DNA of 34,064 nucleotides from DAOPKN01 sp035391225 (GTDB taxonomy: Bacteria > Thermotogota > Thermotogae > MWEM01). The stretch lies in contig DAOPKN010000025.1 of NCBI GenBank assembly GCA_035391225.1, positions 1 to 34,064 on the forward strand. The letters run 5' to 3'. The position numbers and the translations under genes are program-made. The notes beneath the pieces were generated by a model. It made no database searches. It was not told where the DNA came from and saw nothing but the letters and a program-made list of their open reading frames with translations. Positions within the stretch are counted from its first letter, which is position 1. Every line of letters starts with the position of its first letter. Below, piece after piece: positions 15,228-22,446 of the stretch.

Positions 15228-16051
15228 CGCTTCTGGCAGGACGGGCAGAAGTACACGCTTCCGCCCATGTAGGATTCTTTCACGATGGTTTCGCCGCACT
15301 CCGGGCAAGGGGTGCCCACCGTTTTCTTGCTCATTTTCGTGGGGTATCCCCCCGGTTTGCCGAACAGGTCCTTCTCCGTGTCCCGACCGCCCATTTGCAC
15401 CATCTGCTCCAGTGTATTCTTCAAGCTGGAAAAGAGCCGGTTGGTTTCCTCCGGGGAGAGCGAGGAGACTTTCCTGCGCGGATGCAGGCGGGCCTGGAAG
15501 AGGATGTCTTGCAGCACGCCGTTTCCCAAGCCAGGGATACGCTGTCCCGTGGCTAAAAAGCCCTTGAGACTCAACTTCTGTGCCGCAGGATCCTGGATTT
15601 TTTCCTGGAAAAACGTGTGGGAAAATTCCTCCAAAAGGGGAGACGGGCTCTGGGTGGCTGTCAGGTAGTAGGGATTCTCAAACGTGCCTTTCGCGAAGCA
15701 CCACACTCCCCCGTACATCTGTACGGTGGCGCTCAACGAGTCACCATCTTCGAAGGTAACCAGCAACTGGTGGCGGTTGGGGATGCGTTCCCCCTGGGGA
15801 TGGTAGCGAAGGTTGATTCCATCCCCCACCAGCAGGATCGTGGACTGGGCATGGATCTCCACCATGCTTCCCAAGCCCTTTGCTCCCGAGATTTGCTTGC
15901 CGCTCAGCAACCCTGGGTAGTTTCCCGGATCGCCGGCAAACCAGGCATTCTTGTGCGGGGAATGTCCCGCGATCACCCCCGCGATCCTTTTGCCTCCAAG
16001 GGTTCGTTGCACTTGTTGCGCAATGACAAGCGATTCGGGTATCTCGATCAT
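15224..16051 (-). CDS. Endonuclease VIII-like DNA glycosylase (Fpg/Nei family, MIE-IPE type)
   Basis: A 275-residue Fpg/Nei-family base-excision enzyme. It has the helix-two-turn-helix IPGLGNGVLQDILFQARLHP (about 173-192) and a C-terminal zinc finger C249-C252...C269-C272 ending CPSCQKR. The N-terminus reads MIEIPES: the catalytic Pro2 of Fpg/Nei is replaced by Ile, while E3 and E6 align. This is a known clostridial-type subfamily usually named endonuclease VIII; its chemistry without an N-terminal proline is not obvious. ATG at 16049-16051, with AAAGGCGGG upstream. An extended -10 box lies just upstream, and the RND gene stop is 36 bases away, so it may have both its own and read-through transcription. 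Lesion specificity is unknown. Confidence 0.92.
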   Translation of the reverse strand: MIEIPESLVIAQQVQRTLGGKRIAGVIAGHSPHKNAWFAGDPGNYPGLLSGKQISGAKGLGSMVEIHAQSTILLVGDGINLRYHPQGERIPNRHQLLVTFEDGDSLSATVQMYGGVWCFAKGTFENPYYLTATQSPSPLLEEFSHTFFQEKIQDPAAQKLSLKGFLATGQRIPGLGNGVLQDILFQARLHPRRKVSSLSPEETNRLFSSLKNTLEQMVQMGGRDTEKDLFGKPGGYPTKMSKKTVGTPCPECGETIVKESYMGGSVYFCPSCQKR

Positions 16052-16076
16052 CTTTTTCCCGCCTTTCTTTTTCGCA

Positions 16077-16086
16077 AGTATACCAC
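16077..16086 (-). promoter_or_regulatory. Extended -10 promoter of the endonuclease VIII-like gene
   Basis: GTGGTATACT on the minus strand with -10 at 16077-16082, 26 bases before the ATG and touching the RND stop region. No clear -35. Confidence 0.55.
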
Positions 16087-16087
16087 G

Positions 16088-18244
16088 TCACGGGGAATGC
16101 TTCTTGCGAGAAGGGGCTGCTTTCTCGTGCAAAACGCGTACCAGGAAAGGCAAGAAGACCAACGTGGAAAGCACACCCACCCCGATACCGATAATTACCA
16201 GAACAGCGAGGTTGGCATACAACACCAACGGGGCTGTGAGCAACACCGCGAAGCTGGCCATCAGGCTCATGCCGTTGAAGGCGATGGAGTTGCCGGTGGT
16301 GCGTGCCGCTTCCTGTGCATCCCCGTGCTTGCGGAACCAGTACATGTAGTGGATGGCATAGTCGATCACCAGCCCCATCAGCAACCCAGAGATGATGGAG
16401 GTGGGTATGTCCAGCGGGATGCGCAGGATAGCCATGAAAAGGAAGTTGAACGTGACCGTGATCACGATGGGGATGGTGGAGATGAGCGCGGTTTTCGGGT
16501 TTCGGAAGGTGAGCAGCAGCAGCAAGAAAATCAGCGCAAAGGAAGAAAGGAAACTCTGCACCTGGTTTTCCACCACCAGCCCGCTGAGGTCAGACCACAC
16601 AAGCGGAGACCCCACCAGCGAAAAAGAAAACTCTTGGGACAGCTCGGGGTACGTTTCGAGGATGGAATGGATGTTTTCCTGGATTTCACTGGCGGTAAGG
16701 TTGTCGTTGGAATCCACCAGCACCATCCCACGCGTGGCCCCCGGTTGCAGGTAGGTGGAGGCCATCTGCCGGGCTGTTTCGTTCAGCCGCGAAGCAGAAA
16801 CCAGCAACGAGGGGGAAACCGAGAAACCGCGGGCGATATCGAAGATGCTACTGGTTTTCACCACGTGCTCCAACTCGGCGATTTGGGTGAACACCTGTTG
16901 GAGCTTCTGCGCCTGGTCCGGAGACAGCACGAGGTCTGTCCCGTCGGCAGGCTCCACCAACAGGTAAAAAGTGGAAATCCACCCAAAGCCCTGCCGGATC
17001 TGTTCTACCGCCTGGCGCAGCGGGGAAGACTTTCGGAAGTAGTCGTAGGAGTCGATGCGGTTGGGCACCCGGGGAATGAAGTAGATACACGCCGCAAGCC
17101 CCAGGAACACGAAACCGGTGAAACCCCAGCGGAGCCACTTGGGGAAAACCAATGGGCGAACCGGTCGCTTGTGAACGACCTTTGGATGGGCGAAGCGCAA
17201 GAAGAATGGTAACACCACCAGCGTGAACACGGCACTGAGCAAGATACCGGTGGAAGCAAAAATCCCCATGTCTCGGAAAGCGGGCATGGGTAGGAAAATG
17301 TAGGAGGAAAAGCCCGCCATGGTGGTGAGCGCGGAAAAGAGCACGGGAATACGCTCTTCTTTCCCAGCGGAAGAGATTCGTTGGTTGTTGGATAGCTGGC
17401 GATGGTTCAAGTCCTGGTACCGCGAGAGGAAATGCATGCCATAGGCCGAGCCGATGATGATGATGAAGGTGGGACTCATCACCGTGAGGCTGTTGATGTT
17501 CCTTCCCATCAGCAGCAGGAAGAAATAAATCCACACCGAGGAGAGCACGGGTGGAATCAGGGTTAGGAAGGATAAAACGAAGGACCGGAACTTCAGGAAA
17601 AACACGAACAGCACCACCGCCAGGATGAGCGGGGGATACACGAAGGTCAAGCTGCGGATGGATTCGAACAACTCGTAGTCCACCACGTCTTCTCCAACCA
17701 GCTGTGTGGGCATGGACGTGGTTTGGGAGAGGATCGCCTCCACCTGCACCACGAGCTCACGGGGTTGGATGGTGGCCTCGCTTTTCTTTTGAAGGATGGT
17801 CACCAGTTGCTTGCCATCCGGGGAAACCAGCAACCCTGCGTACAACGGATCGTCCAGTATGGCTTGATCCAGCGTGTAGGTGCCTTCTTCCACCGTTACG
17901 TAGGGCCGTGTTTGAATGAAGGGGGGAAGAGGGGTCAGGCGGTCGAGGGTTTGGGCATCGAAAATGGAATGAACCCCGTTAACGTATTCCAATGCCTTGA
18001 GCTGGTCAACGGCCCGGGCAAGATCTGCCAGGTCGCGGGAGGGTGTGTTGGAAAAGCTGGACAGGATCATCAACGTGCCCGCATCCCCAAATTGCTCGGA
18101 GACCTTTTGGAAATTCTGGATCGAGGGGCTTTCCTCGTCCAAGAAAGCTTGGAAAGAAGCGTCGAAGTAGATGTGTTGTACCACGAAAACTCCCATCAGC
18201 ACTGTGGCTGCCAGGATGAAAATCACCACAAGCTTGGAAACCAT
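16088..18244 (-). CDS. RND superfamily exporter (MMPL/HAE3-type)
   Basis: A 718-residue inner-membrane protein with two repeats: an N-terminal helix, a periplasmic loop (about 25-200), five helices (about 205-375, with the sterol-sensing-like segment SPTFIIIIGSAYGMHFLSRYQD), then a second helix at about 385, a second loop, and a second helix bundle (FALIFLLLLLTF, LLMGLVIDYAIHYMYWFRK). Each bundle carries a conserved acidic residue in the G-x-(D/A)Y-x2-H segment, the proton-relay region of such exporters. This HAE3/MMPL group moves lipids or hydrophobic compounds and works without a TolC partner encoded beside it. ATG at 18242-18244 has GGAGGGGG four bases upstream. Its promoter carries a TGAAC-N4-GTTCA palindrome at the start site, so it is probably repressed by a TetR-like protein. 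Substrate unknown. Confidence 0.9.
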   Translation of the reverse strand: MVSKLVVIFILAATVLMGVFVVQHIYFDASFQAFLDEESPSIQNFQKVSEQFGDAGTLMILSSFSNTPSRDLADLARAVDQLKALEYVNGVHSIFDAQTLDRLTPLPPFIQTRPYVTVEEGTYTLDQAILDDPLYAGLLVSPDGKQLVTILQKKSEATIQPRELVVQVEAILSQTTSMPTQLVGEDVVDYELFESIRSLTFVYPPLILAVVLFVFFLKFRSFVLSFLTLIPPVLSSVWIYFFLLLMGRNINSLTVMSPTFIIIIGSAYGMHFLSRYQDLNHRQLSNNQRISSAGKEERIPVLFSALTTMAGFSSYIFLPMPAFRDMGIFASTGILLSAVFTLVVLPFFLRFAHPKVVHKRPVRPLVFPKWLRWGFTGFVFLGLAACIYFIPRVPNRIDSYDYFRKSSPLRQAVEQIRQGFGWISTFYLLVEPADGTDLVLSPDQAQKLQQVFTQIAELEHVVKTSSIFDIARGFSVSPSLLVSASRLNETARQMASTYLQPGATRGMVLVDSNDNLTASEIQENIHSILETYPELSQEFSFSLVGSPLVWSDLSGLVVENQVQSFLSSFALIFLLLLLTFRNPKTALISTIPIVITVTFNFLFMAILRIPLDIPTSIISGLLMGLVIDYAIHYMYWFRKHGDAQEAARTTGNSIAFNGMSLMASFAVLLTAPLVLYANLAVLVIIGIGVGVLSTLVFLPFLVRVLHEKAAPSRKKHSP

Positions 18245-18262
18245 GCAACCCCCTCCATGAGA

Positions 18263-18276
18263 TGAACGACTGTTCA
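18263..18276. promoter_or_regulatory. Candidate operator TGAAC-N4-GTTCA, copy 2
   Basis: TGAAC GACT GTTCA, abutting the -10 box of the RND gene on its downstream side so that it covers the predicted transcription start, a classical repressor position. Confidence 0.65.
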
Positions 18277-18282
18277 ATTATA
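18277..18282 (-). promoter_or_regulatory. -10 box of the RND gene
   Basis: TATAAT on the minus strand, 32 bases before the ATG. The -35 position is a T run. A small CTCCT/AGGAG hairpin lies in the spacer. Confidence 0.6.
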
Positions 18283-18310
18283 CTCCTTTTTCAGGAGCCA
18301 AAAAACCCCG

Positions 18311-19810
18311 TTATTTTTTTGCGGAAAAGAAGGGTATGAACGGGTGTTCATCCAACGCCTTTTGCAATGCACCTGGATCGGAAACGTACCGGAACGAAAA
18401 CACGCGCCGTTGTGCGGAAAAATCCACCGGGGGGTCTAGCCGTCCGATGATGGAGGTTCCGTAAACGTATTCTTCCACGCGTTGGGCTTGGAGATCGCGG
18501 AAGTGAAAAGAAGGGTAGGAACCGGAAAAAAGGAATTCCGTTTCCAGGAAGCGGCGTAACGCGGCGGGCGAAAAGCGTTTGGGTTGGGTGGCGAAGTGTT
18601 CACTTGTTTTCTGAAGGATTTGACTGTACCAGGGCCCCCGTGGGATTCCCATGTCCAGTAAAAGCTGCCCGCGAACCTGGGCTTGGATTTGTGCCAGGGT
18701 GTGTGCTTCCGAGGAAACCGTTTCCACCAGGGAATCGTACGTGGACCGGAAATCGCTGTTGTCAAAAGGGTGGGTGGCACACTTATCGGCGAGGAAAAAA
18801 GCCATGAGCTCTTGGAAGCGCGCAAACCCGTGGTGTAAAACCATCAATCGGGCTTTTCGCAACGATTCTATGGGGAACATGTGATGCTCGCAGAGGAAAA
18901 GGATTTTCCGGATCCTCTCCTGCGAAAGGGGAAGGCGAAGCAGAAGCTTCTCCTGCAAGGGAAGCCCCAGCCGGTCATGGTCAATGTACCTCCTTGTCAC
19001 CCGGTCGAAAGCCGCGGGTTTGCCCATGTCGTGCAGCAAGGCTGCCCAACGAAACGTGGGATCCTTCGGGCAATTTTGGACCACGCGAAAGGAATGCTCC
19101 AACACGGTTTCGCCATGATGGTGCTTGTCATCGTGGCGGAAGTCGGCCAACGAGGAAAACTCCGGAAACAAGGTTTGCAACAACCCACTTGCCGTGCAGC
19201 TTCGAAGCGCCATGGTGGCAAACTCTCCTTGAAGCAACAGGTCCATTTCCTTTACGACCCGTTCCAGCGAGGTGGAAGAGATCCGATGCCGGTTCTTGCC
19301 GATCCATCCCCAGGTCTGTGCCTCGATCTCGAATCCCAGCTGGGCTTGGAAGCGGAACACCCGAAGCATGCGTAACGGGTCATCGAGGAGGTTCTTTTCG
19401 CTCCAGCAGCGAAGCACGCCAAAGTGAAGGTCTTCCCTTCCGCCGGTGGGGTCAACGGCCGAATCGAGGAGAAGCTTTCCCTGTTCTACCGGGAAAGCGA
19501 TGGAATTGATGGTAAGGTCGCGGTTTTCCAAGTCGTCTTGGAGGGTAGGCCCACGGAAGGGGGTGATTTCTACCTGGGTGTTTTCGCGGATCACGGTCAA
19601 CGTTTGTTCCTTGGAGCTTGCAAAAAAAGAAGCCGGCAGCAGCTCTTTCAACCTCTCGATGGAAAGAGGGGTTGCGCAATCCAGGTCGAACTCGGCTGTT
19701 TTCCGTTTCAAGAGGAAGTCACGCACGAATCCTCCAAGCACGAAAAGGGGGTTCACCGTATTGGAAATCGAAACTAAGATCTTTTCCACCTTGGAAAGCG
19801 TGGCATCCAA
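18311..19810 (-). CDS. cca: CCA-adding/poly(A) polymerase-type tRNA nucleotidyltransferase with HD domain
   Basis: A 499-residue class II nucleotidyltransferase. Head: GGFVRDFLL (26-34), metal-binding FDLD (41-44), NRDLTINSIAF (96-106), DPTGGREDL, and the base-selecting region DDPLRMLRVFRF (143-154). An HD hydrolase domain follows (H260-D261 in LLHDMGKP, EHSFR upstream, HHMFP downstream). A C-terminal 130 residues extend beyond the usual bacterial enzyme and end FIPFFSAKK. It adds or repairs tRNA 3' CCA; since the tRNA-Asn here encodes CCA, a repair role, or A-addition only, is possible. TTG start at 19808-19810 with AAGGAG nine bases upstream; the ATG nearby is out of frame. Six bases after the DUF2721 gene. 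Its 3' end contains the third TGAAC-N4-GTTCA copy. Confidence 0.9.
   Translation of the reverse strand: MDATLSKVEKILVSISNTVNPLFVLGGFVRDFLLKRKTAEFDLDCATPLSIERLKELLPASFFASSKEQTLTVIRENTQVEITPFRGPTLQDDLENRDLTINSIAFPVEQGKLLLDSAVDPTGGREDLHFGVLRCWSEKNLLDDPLRMLRVFRFQAQLGFEIEAQTWGWIGKNRHRISSTSLERVVKEMDLLLQGEFATMALRSCTASGLLQTLFPEFSSLADFRHDDKHHHGETVLEHSFRVVQNCPKDPTFRWAALLHDMGKPAAFDRVTRRYIDHDRLGLPLQEKLLLRLPLSQERIRKILFLCEHHMFPIESLRKARLMVLHHGFARFQELMAFFLADKCATHPFDNSDFRSTYDSLVETVSSEAHTLAQIQAQVRGQLLLDMGIPRGPWYSQILQKTSEHFATQPKRFSPAALRRFLETEFLFSGSYPSFHFRDLQAQRVEEYVYGTSIIGRLDPPVDFSAQRRVFSFRYVSDPGALQKALDEHPFIPFFSAKK
18337..18350. promoter_or_regulatory. TGAAC-N4-GTTCA motif, copy 3 (in coding sequence)
   Basis: TGAAC GGGT GTTCA inside the last codons of the nucleotidyltransferase gene, upstream of the RND promoter. 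Its distance to copy 2 is 74 bp start to start, close to seven helical turns, so it could be an auxiliary operator for looping; coincidence within coding sequence is the alternative. Confidence 0.4.
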
Positions 19811-19816
19811 AGCGCT

Positions 19817-20233
19817 TCACTCCTTTTTTTGTGGTGTTTTTTTCACGTCCAGTAAATCTTGTAGCTGCAAGTTCAGGGCTTTCACAGAGATATGGGCTTC
19901 CAACAACGAAAGGCCAAGGGATACCAGTAAAAGAAACAGGGCCCCGGAGAACACCCATTCCCCTACCAAGACCTGTCCCTGGAAGAGTAGGAACATGCTC
20001 AACACGCATCCGAGGAAACTCAACACGCCGTAAATTTGCATGCTGCGGATGATGCCGATTCTCTTTTGCAGGTTTCGGATTTGCAGGAAGATGTGCTCCT
20101 CAGGGTCTTGCCGGTACCTACCGTCAAGCTCGCGAAGCAACCCCGCCAGTACCGTGAAACGATTGGTGTATGCCAAGAGTAGTAGGGAGATGGCGGGGAA
20201 CAGTAAAGCGGGAGTCGTAAGGGTAAAATCCAC
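19817..20233 (-). CDS. DUF2721 membrane protein
   Basis: A 138-residue membrane protein. The N-terminal hydrophobic segment TPALLFPAISLLLLAYTNRF followed by VLAGLLRELDGRY is the DUF2721 signature. A basic amphipathic stretch (IRNLQKRIGIIRS) leads to two further membrane segments (VLSFLGCVLSMFLLFQ and FSGALFLLLVSLGLSLLEA) and a lysine-rich cytoplasmic tail. GTG start at 20231-20233 with AAAGGAGGGG upstream. Function of the family is not known. Lies between PAP2 and the tRNA nucleotidyltransferase, all on the minus strand. Confidence 0.85.
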   Translation of the reverse strand: MDFTLTTPALLFPAISLLLLAYTNRFTVLAGLLRELDGRYRQDPEEHIFLQIRNLQKRIGIIRSMQIYGVLSFLGCVLSMFLLFQGQVLVGEWVFSGALFLLLVSLGLSLLEAHISVKALNLQLQDLLDVKKTPQKKE

Positions 20234-20256
20234 GACGATCCCCTCCTTTCTGTTTC

Positions 20257-20266
20257 ATTGTACCAT
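20257..20266 (-). promoter_or_regulatory. Extended -10 promoter of DUF2721-cca
   Basis: ATGGTACAAT on the minus strand with -10 at 20257-20262, 24 bases before the GTG start. It lies in the 53-base gap after the PAP2 gene. Confidence 0.6.
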
Positions 20267-20286
20267 ATCCTTATTTTTGGAGAAGA

Positions 20287-21156
20287 TTACGCGCTGGATT
20301 TTTCGCCCCACCACCTTTGGAAAAGCCAGGTTGAACCGATGGTGATCCAAAAGCCCATCAACAAGTAGCGCAGGAAGTCTCCCCACAGGAACGCGGAAAG
20401 AAGGGGTTTGAGGAAGATTCTCAAGGCAAATAGCCCCCCCAGGCCGATTGCCAGCTTGGCAATCTGGATGGCGAAGGGAGCCTTGGCCTTGAAGTCGATC
20501 CAGTCTGGTTCTACCAAGTATCCCACGAAGAAGGCTACGAGTACCCCCGCGGCCTTGAAAGCGTAGGAATTTTCCATGAAGAAGAGGGTGAGCAGGGTGG
20601 GGACAATGACAATGGTCAGTATCCACCTTTTCCCGCTTTTCTCGATTCTTTCAAAGATCCAGCCGAAGAACCAGACCCATGCCCATCCCAGGATGATTCC
20701 CCCCAAAACGTCCACGGGACGATGTACCCCCAGGTACAGCCGAGAGAGTGCCACCAGCGCAATGGAAAGCCAGGCCAGAATACTGAACCAGTGTTTCTTG
20801 AAATGCGTGGACAAGGTAAGCCAGGTGGCTGTGGCATTGAACGAATGCCCACTGGGAAAAGAATAGCCTTCCGCGGTCTCCAAGCGCTGGGATGTGATGC
20901 CCTCTTCCCCGATGGGACGGGGGACTTGGAAAAGGTCTTTCAAGGAAGCAGCGAGGAAAGCCCCCGTGAGGTAGGTAAAGACCAAGCGGTAGCCCAGTTT
21001 CTTGTTCACGCACCAGAAAACCAGCGCGGCAACCAGCATGAAGAACGTTTCTTCCCCCATCATCGTGACCGTCACGAAGAAAAAATCGAAAAAAGGACTG
21101 GAAAGGGTTTGCACCCACTTGATGATCGCACTGTTCCACGGAGCGTCGTACCACAT
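20287..21156 (-). CDS. PAP2-family membrane phosphatase
   Basis: A 289-residue inner-membrane protein with the three-part phosphatidic-acid-phosphatase signature: KDLFQVPRP (73-81), PSGH (101-104, SFPSGHS) and SRLYLGVHRPVDVLGG (138-153, with the catalytic H145 and D149). Six or more membrane segments surround the active site, and a C-terminal extension of about 120 residues adds further hydrophobic segments. Such enzymes dephosphorylate lipid phosphates such as undecaprenyl pyrophosphate or phosphatidate on the outer side of the inner membrane. ATG at 21154-21156 with GGGGGA upstream. Divergent from the encapsulin operon, with promoters 32-38 bases apart. Substrate unknown. Confidence 0.92.
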   Translation of the reverse strand: MWYDAPWNSAIIKWVQTLSSPFFDFFFVTVTMMGEETFFMLVAALVFWCVNKKLGYRLVFTYLTGAFLAASLKDLFQVPRPIGEEGITSQRLETAEGYSFPSGHSFNATATWLTLSTHFKKHWFSILAWLSIALVALSRLYLGVHRPVDVLGGIILGWAWVWFFGWIFERIEKSGKRWILTIVIVPTLLTLFFMENSYAFKAAGVLVAFFVGYLVEPDWIDFKAKAPFAIQIAKLAIGLGGLFALRIFLKPLLSAFLWGDFLRYLLMGFWITIGSTWLFQRWWGEKSSA

Positions 21157-21189
21157 GTTTCCATCCCCCTTCAGCGTTGTTGTTAGTGG

Positions 21190-21198
21190 AGTATAGCA
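21190..21198 (-). promoter_or_regulatory. Extended -10 promoter of PAP2 gene
   Basis: TGCTATACT on the minus strand with -10 at 21190-21195, 34 bases before the ATG. No clear -35. Confidence 0.6.
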
Positions 21199-21226
21199 CG
21201 ATTTGGGTCGTACCGTTCCCCCCGCA

Positions 21227-21235
21227 TGCTATAAT
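21227..21235 (+). promoter_or_regulatory. Extended -10 promoter of the encapsulin operon
   Basis: TGCTATAAT on the plus strand with a consensus -10 (21230-21235), 45 bases before the cargo ATG. The sequence between it and the ribosome site contains a short GGGGAA...TTCCCC stem (21241-21256) in the leader. Confidence 0.65.
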
Positions 21236-21279
21236 GGCTTGGGGAACTTTTTCCCCATTTCATTCCGGAGGTGAGTGCT

Positions 21280-21636
21280 ATGCCAGAATTTTTGAACCCG
21301 TTTAGTGGGATGGTGCCGCGAAAGATGACACACTCAGAACTGGTGCGGGCCATTCGGCTCAACCTTGCCGCGGAAGAAGAGGCCGTTCACCTGTACATGG
21401 CCCACGCGGATGCGACGGATAATCCCCTGGCAAAAAAGGTTCTGAAAGACATCGCGGATGAAGAACGTGTGCACGCCGGGGAATTCTTGAAACTTCTCCA
21501 GATCTTGACCGACGAGGAGCATTTCCTGGATGAAGGTGCCCGGGAAGTGGAAGAACTTGCCAGCGAAGTGCAGGGGGAAGCGGGAAACCGCGAAGAAGAA
21601 CCCACGGTTGGATCCCTGGACAAGCAGGAGGGGTGA
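21280..21636 (+). CDS. Encapsulated ferritin-like protein (encapsulin cargo)
   Basis: A 118-residue two-helix ferritin-like protein. Iron ligands match encapsulated ferritins: E32 and E34 in the first helix (AEEEAVHLY) and E62 with H65 in the second (DEERVHAGEFL), the pattern whose dimers complete a di-iron ferroxidase centre. Compared with the characterised Rhodospirillum rubrum protein, as I recall it, the entry-site E31 is alanine and W38 is leucine. After the helical part comes an acidic linker and the encapsulin targeting motif TVGSL (109-113) followed by DKQEG, which docks cargo inside the shell. ATG at 21280 is chosen because GGAGGTGA ends 5 bases before it; a GTG at 21271 lies in that site. 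The shell gene begins 5 bases after its stop. Likely role: iron oxidation and storage inside the nanocompartment. Confidence 0.93.
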   Translation: MPEFLNPFSGMVPRKMTHSELVRAIRLNLAAEEEAVHLYMAHADATDNPLAKKVLKDIADEERVHAGEFLKLLQILTDEEHFLDEGAREVEELASEVQGEAGNREEEPTVGSLDKQEG

Positions 21637-21641
21637 TGGCA

Positions 21642-22439
21642 ATGGCGAACAAGTACCTGGCAAGAGAGGATGCTCCCTTTGACAAGGGACTTTGGGAAAA
21701 GTTGGACCAGATGCTCGTTTCCGTGGCGCGTTCCACGCTTTCCCTTCGAAAGCTCTTTTCGCTGAAAGGGCCCTTGGGCATCGGGGTGAAACAGGTTCCC
21801 GGAGTAACCAAGACCCTGGAAGATGGCATGGTGTACAGTGAAACCACGCCTCTGCTGTGGATGGAACAAACTTTTTCCCTCCACTCCACCGACCTGGCGG
21901 CGTACGAACGGAATCCGATCGGCCTTGACCTTTCGCCACTGGTCCATGCGGTGCGTAGCTGTGCCAAAAGGGAAGATCAGTTGCTTCTCAATGGAGCTGG
22001 TCCCCTGTTGGGTTTATTGAAGCGCAAGGGAACGGGAAGCTTTTCCCCGGGAGCCTGGGATTCCCCAGGGAAGGCCGCGGAAGACTTGATCCATGCGGTC
22101 AGCGAGATGGACGATCGGGGATTCCACGGTCCCTTTCGACTCGGGTTGTGCCCCATCCTCTACAATCGCCTCTTGCGGCGGTATCCCGGTGGCGGCAACC
22201 ATACCGAACTCGATCATGCCAAGACCATCGTGGGTGGAGGCGTGGTGAAATTGCCTGGGTTGGAACACGGTGGCATCCTGATCGACACCTCTTTCCCCGG
22301 TGCCTTCATCGTTGCTGGCCAGGATATGAGCGTGGGCTTCGTCGGACCGGAAGGCGGGTCGCTGGTTTTCTCGGTTTCGGAAAGCATCACCTTGCAAGTG
22401 GTGGAACCAGCTTCCATCACGCTGCTCAAAGGGGACTAG
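21642..22439 (+). CDS. enc: Encapsulin shell protein (family 1, HK97 fold)
   Basis: A 265-residue shell protein of normal family length. It resembles the Thermotoga maritima encapsulin: N-terminal helix with APFDKGLWEKLDQ, the E-loop region (VSETTPLL-like VYSETTPLLWMEQTFSL), GLDLSPLVHAVRSCAKRED, a GFHGPFRLGL strand (GPY/F motif), and the C-terminal GQDMSVGFVG ... ITLQVVEPASITLLK, which lines the cargo-docking wall. Sixty or more copies assemble into an icosahedral compartment in the cytoplasm. Start: ATG at 21642 is 8 bases after AGGAGGGG; GTG 21633 and ATG 21636 are too close to it and overlap the cargo stop. Convergent with the permease gene, seven bases away. Iron or oxidative-stress control would be expected; no obvious Fur box is seen. 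Confidence 0.96.
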   Translation: MANKYLAREDAPFDKGLWEKLDQMLVSVARSTLSLRKLFSLKGPLGIGVKQVPGVTKTLEDGMVYSETTPLLWMEQTFSLHSTDLAAYERNPIGLDLSPLVHAVRSCAKREDQLLLNGAGPLLGLLKRKGTGSFSPGAWDSPGKAAEDLIHAVSEMDDRGFHGPFRLGLCPILYNRLLRRYPGGGNHTELDHAKTIVGGGVVKLPGLEHGGILIDTSFPGAFIVAGQDMSVGFVGPEGGSLVFSVSESITLQVVEPASITLLKGD

Positions 22440-22446
22440 TTCCCGG

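Noticed and set aside
15617..17212. A 531-residue plus-strand open frame
   Set aside because: Low-complexity His/Gln/Arg composition and full overlap with the RND and endonuclease VIII genes; a shadow frame of G+C rich coding DNA. Similar large shadows at 2417-3628 (minus), 24352-25524 (plus) and 30383-31540 (plus) were dropped for the same reason.
18283..18297. CTCCT/AGGAG hairpin after cca as a terminator
   Set aside because: Only 5 bp and followed by TATAAT rather than a T run; it lies in the RND promoter spacer.
22431..22445. GGGACTAGTTCCC between encapsulin and permease genes as a bidirectional terminator
   Set aside because: Only four pairs can form without mismatch and there is no T tract on either strand.
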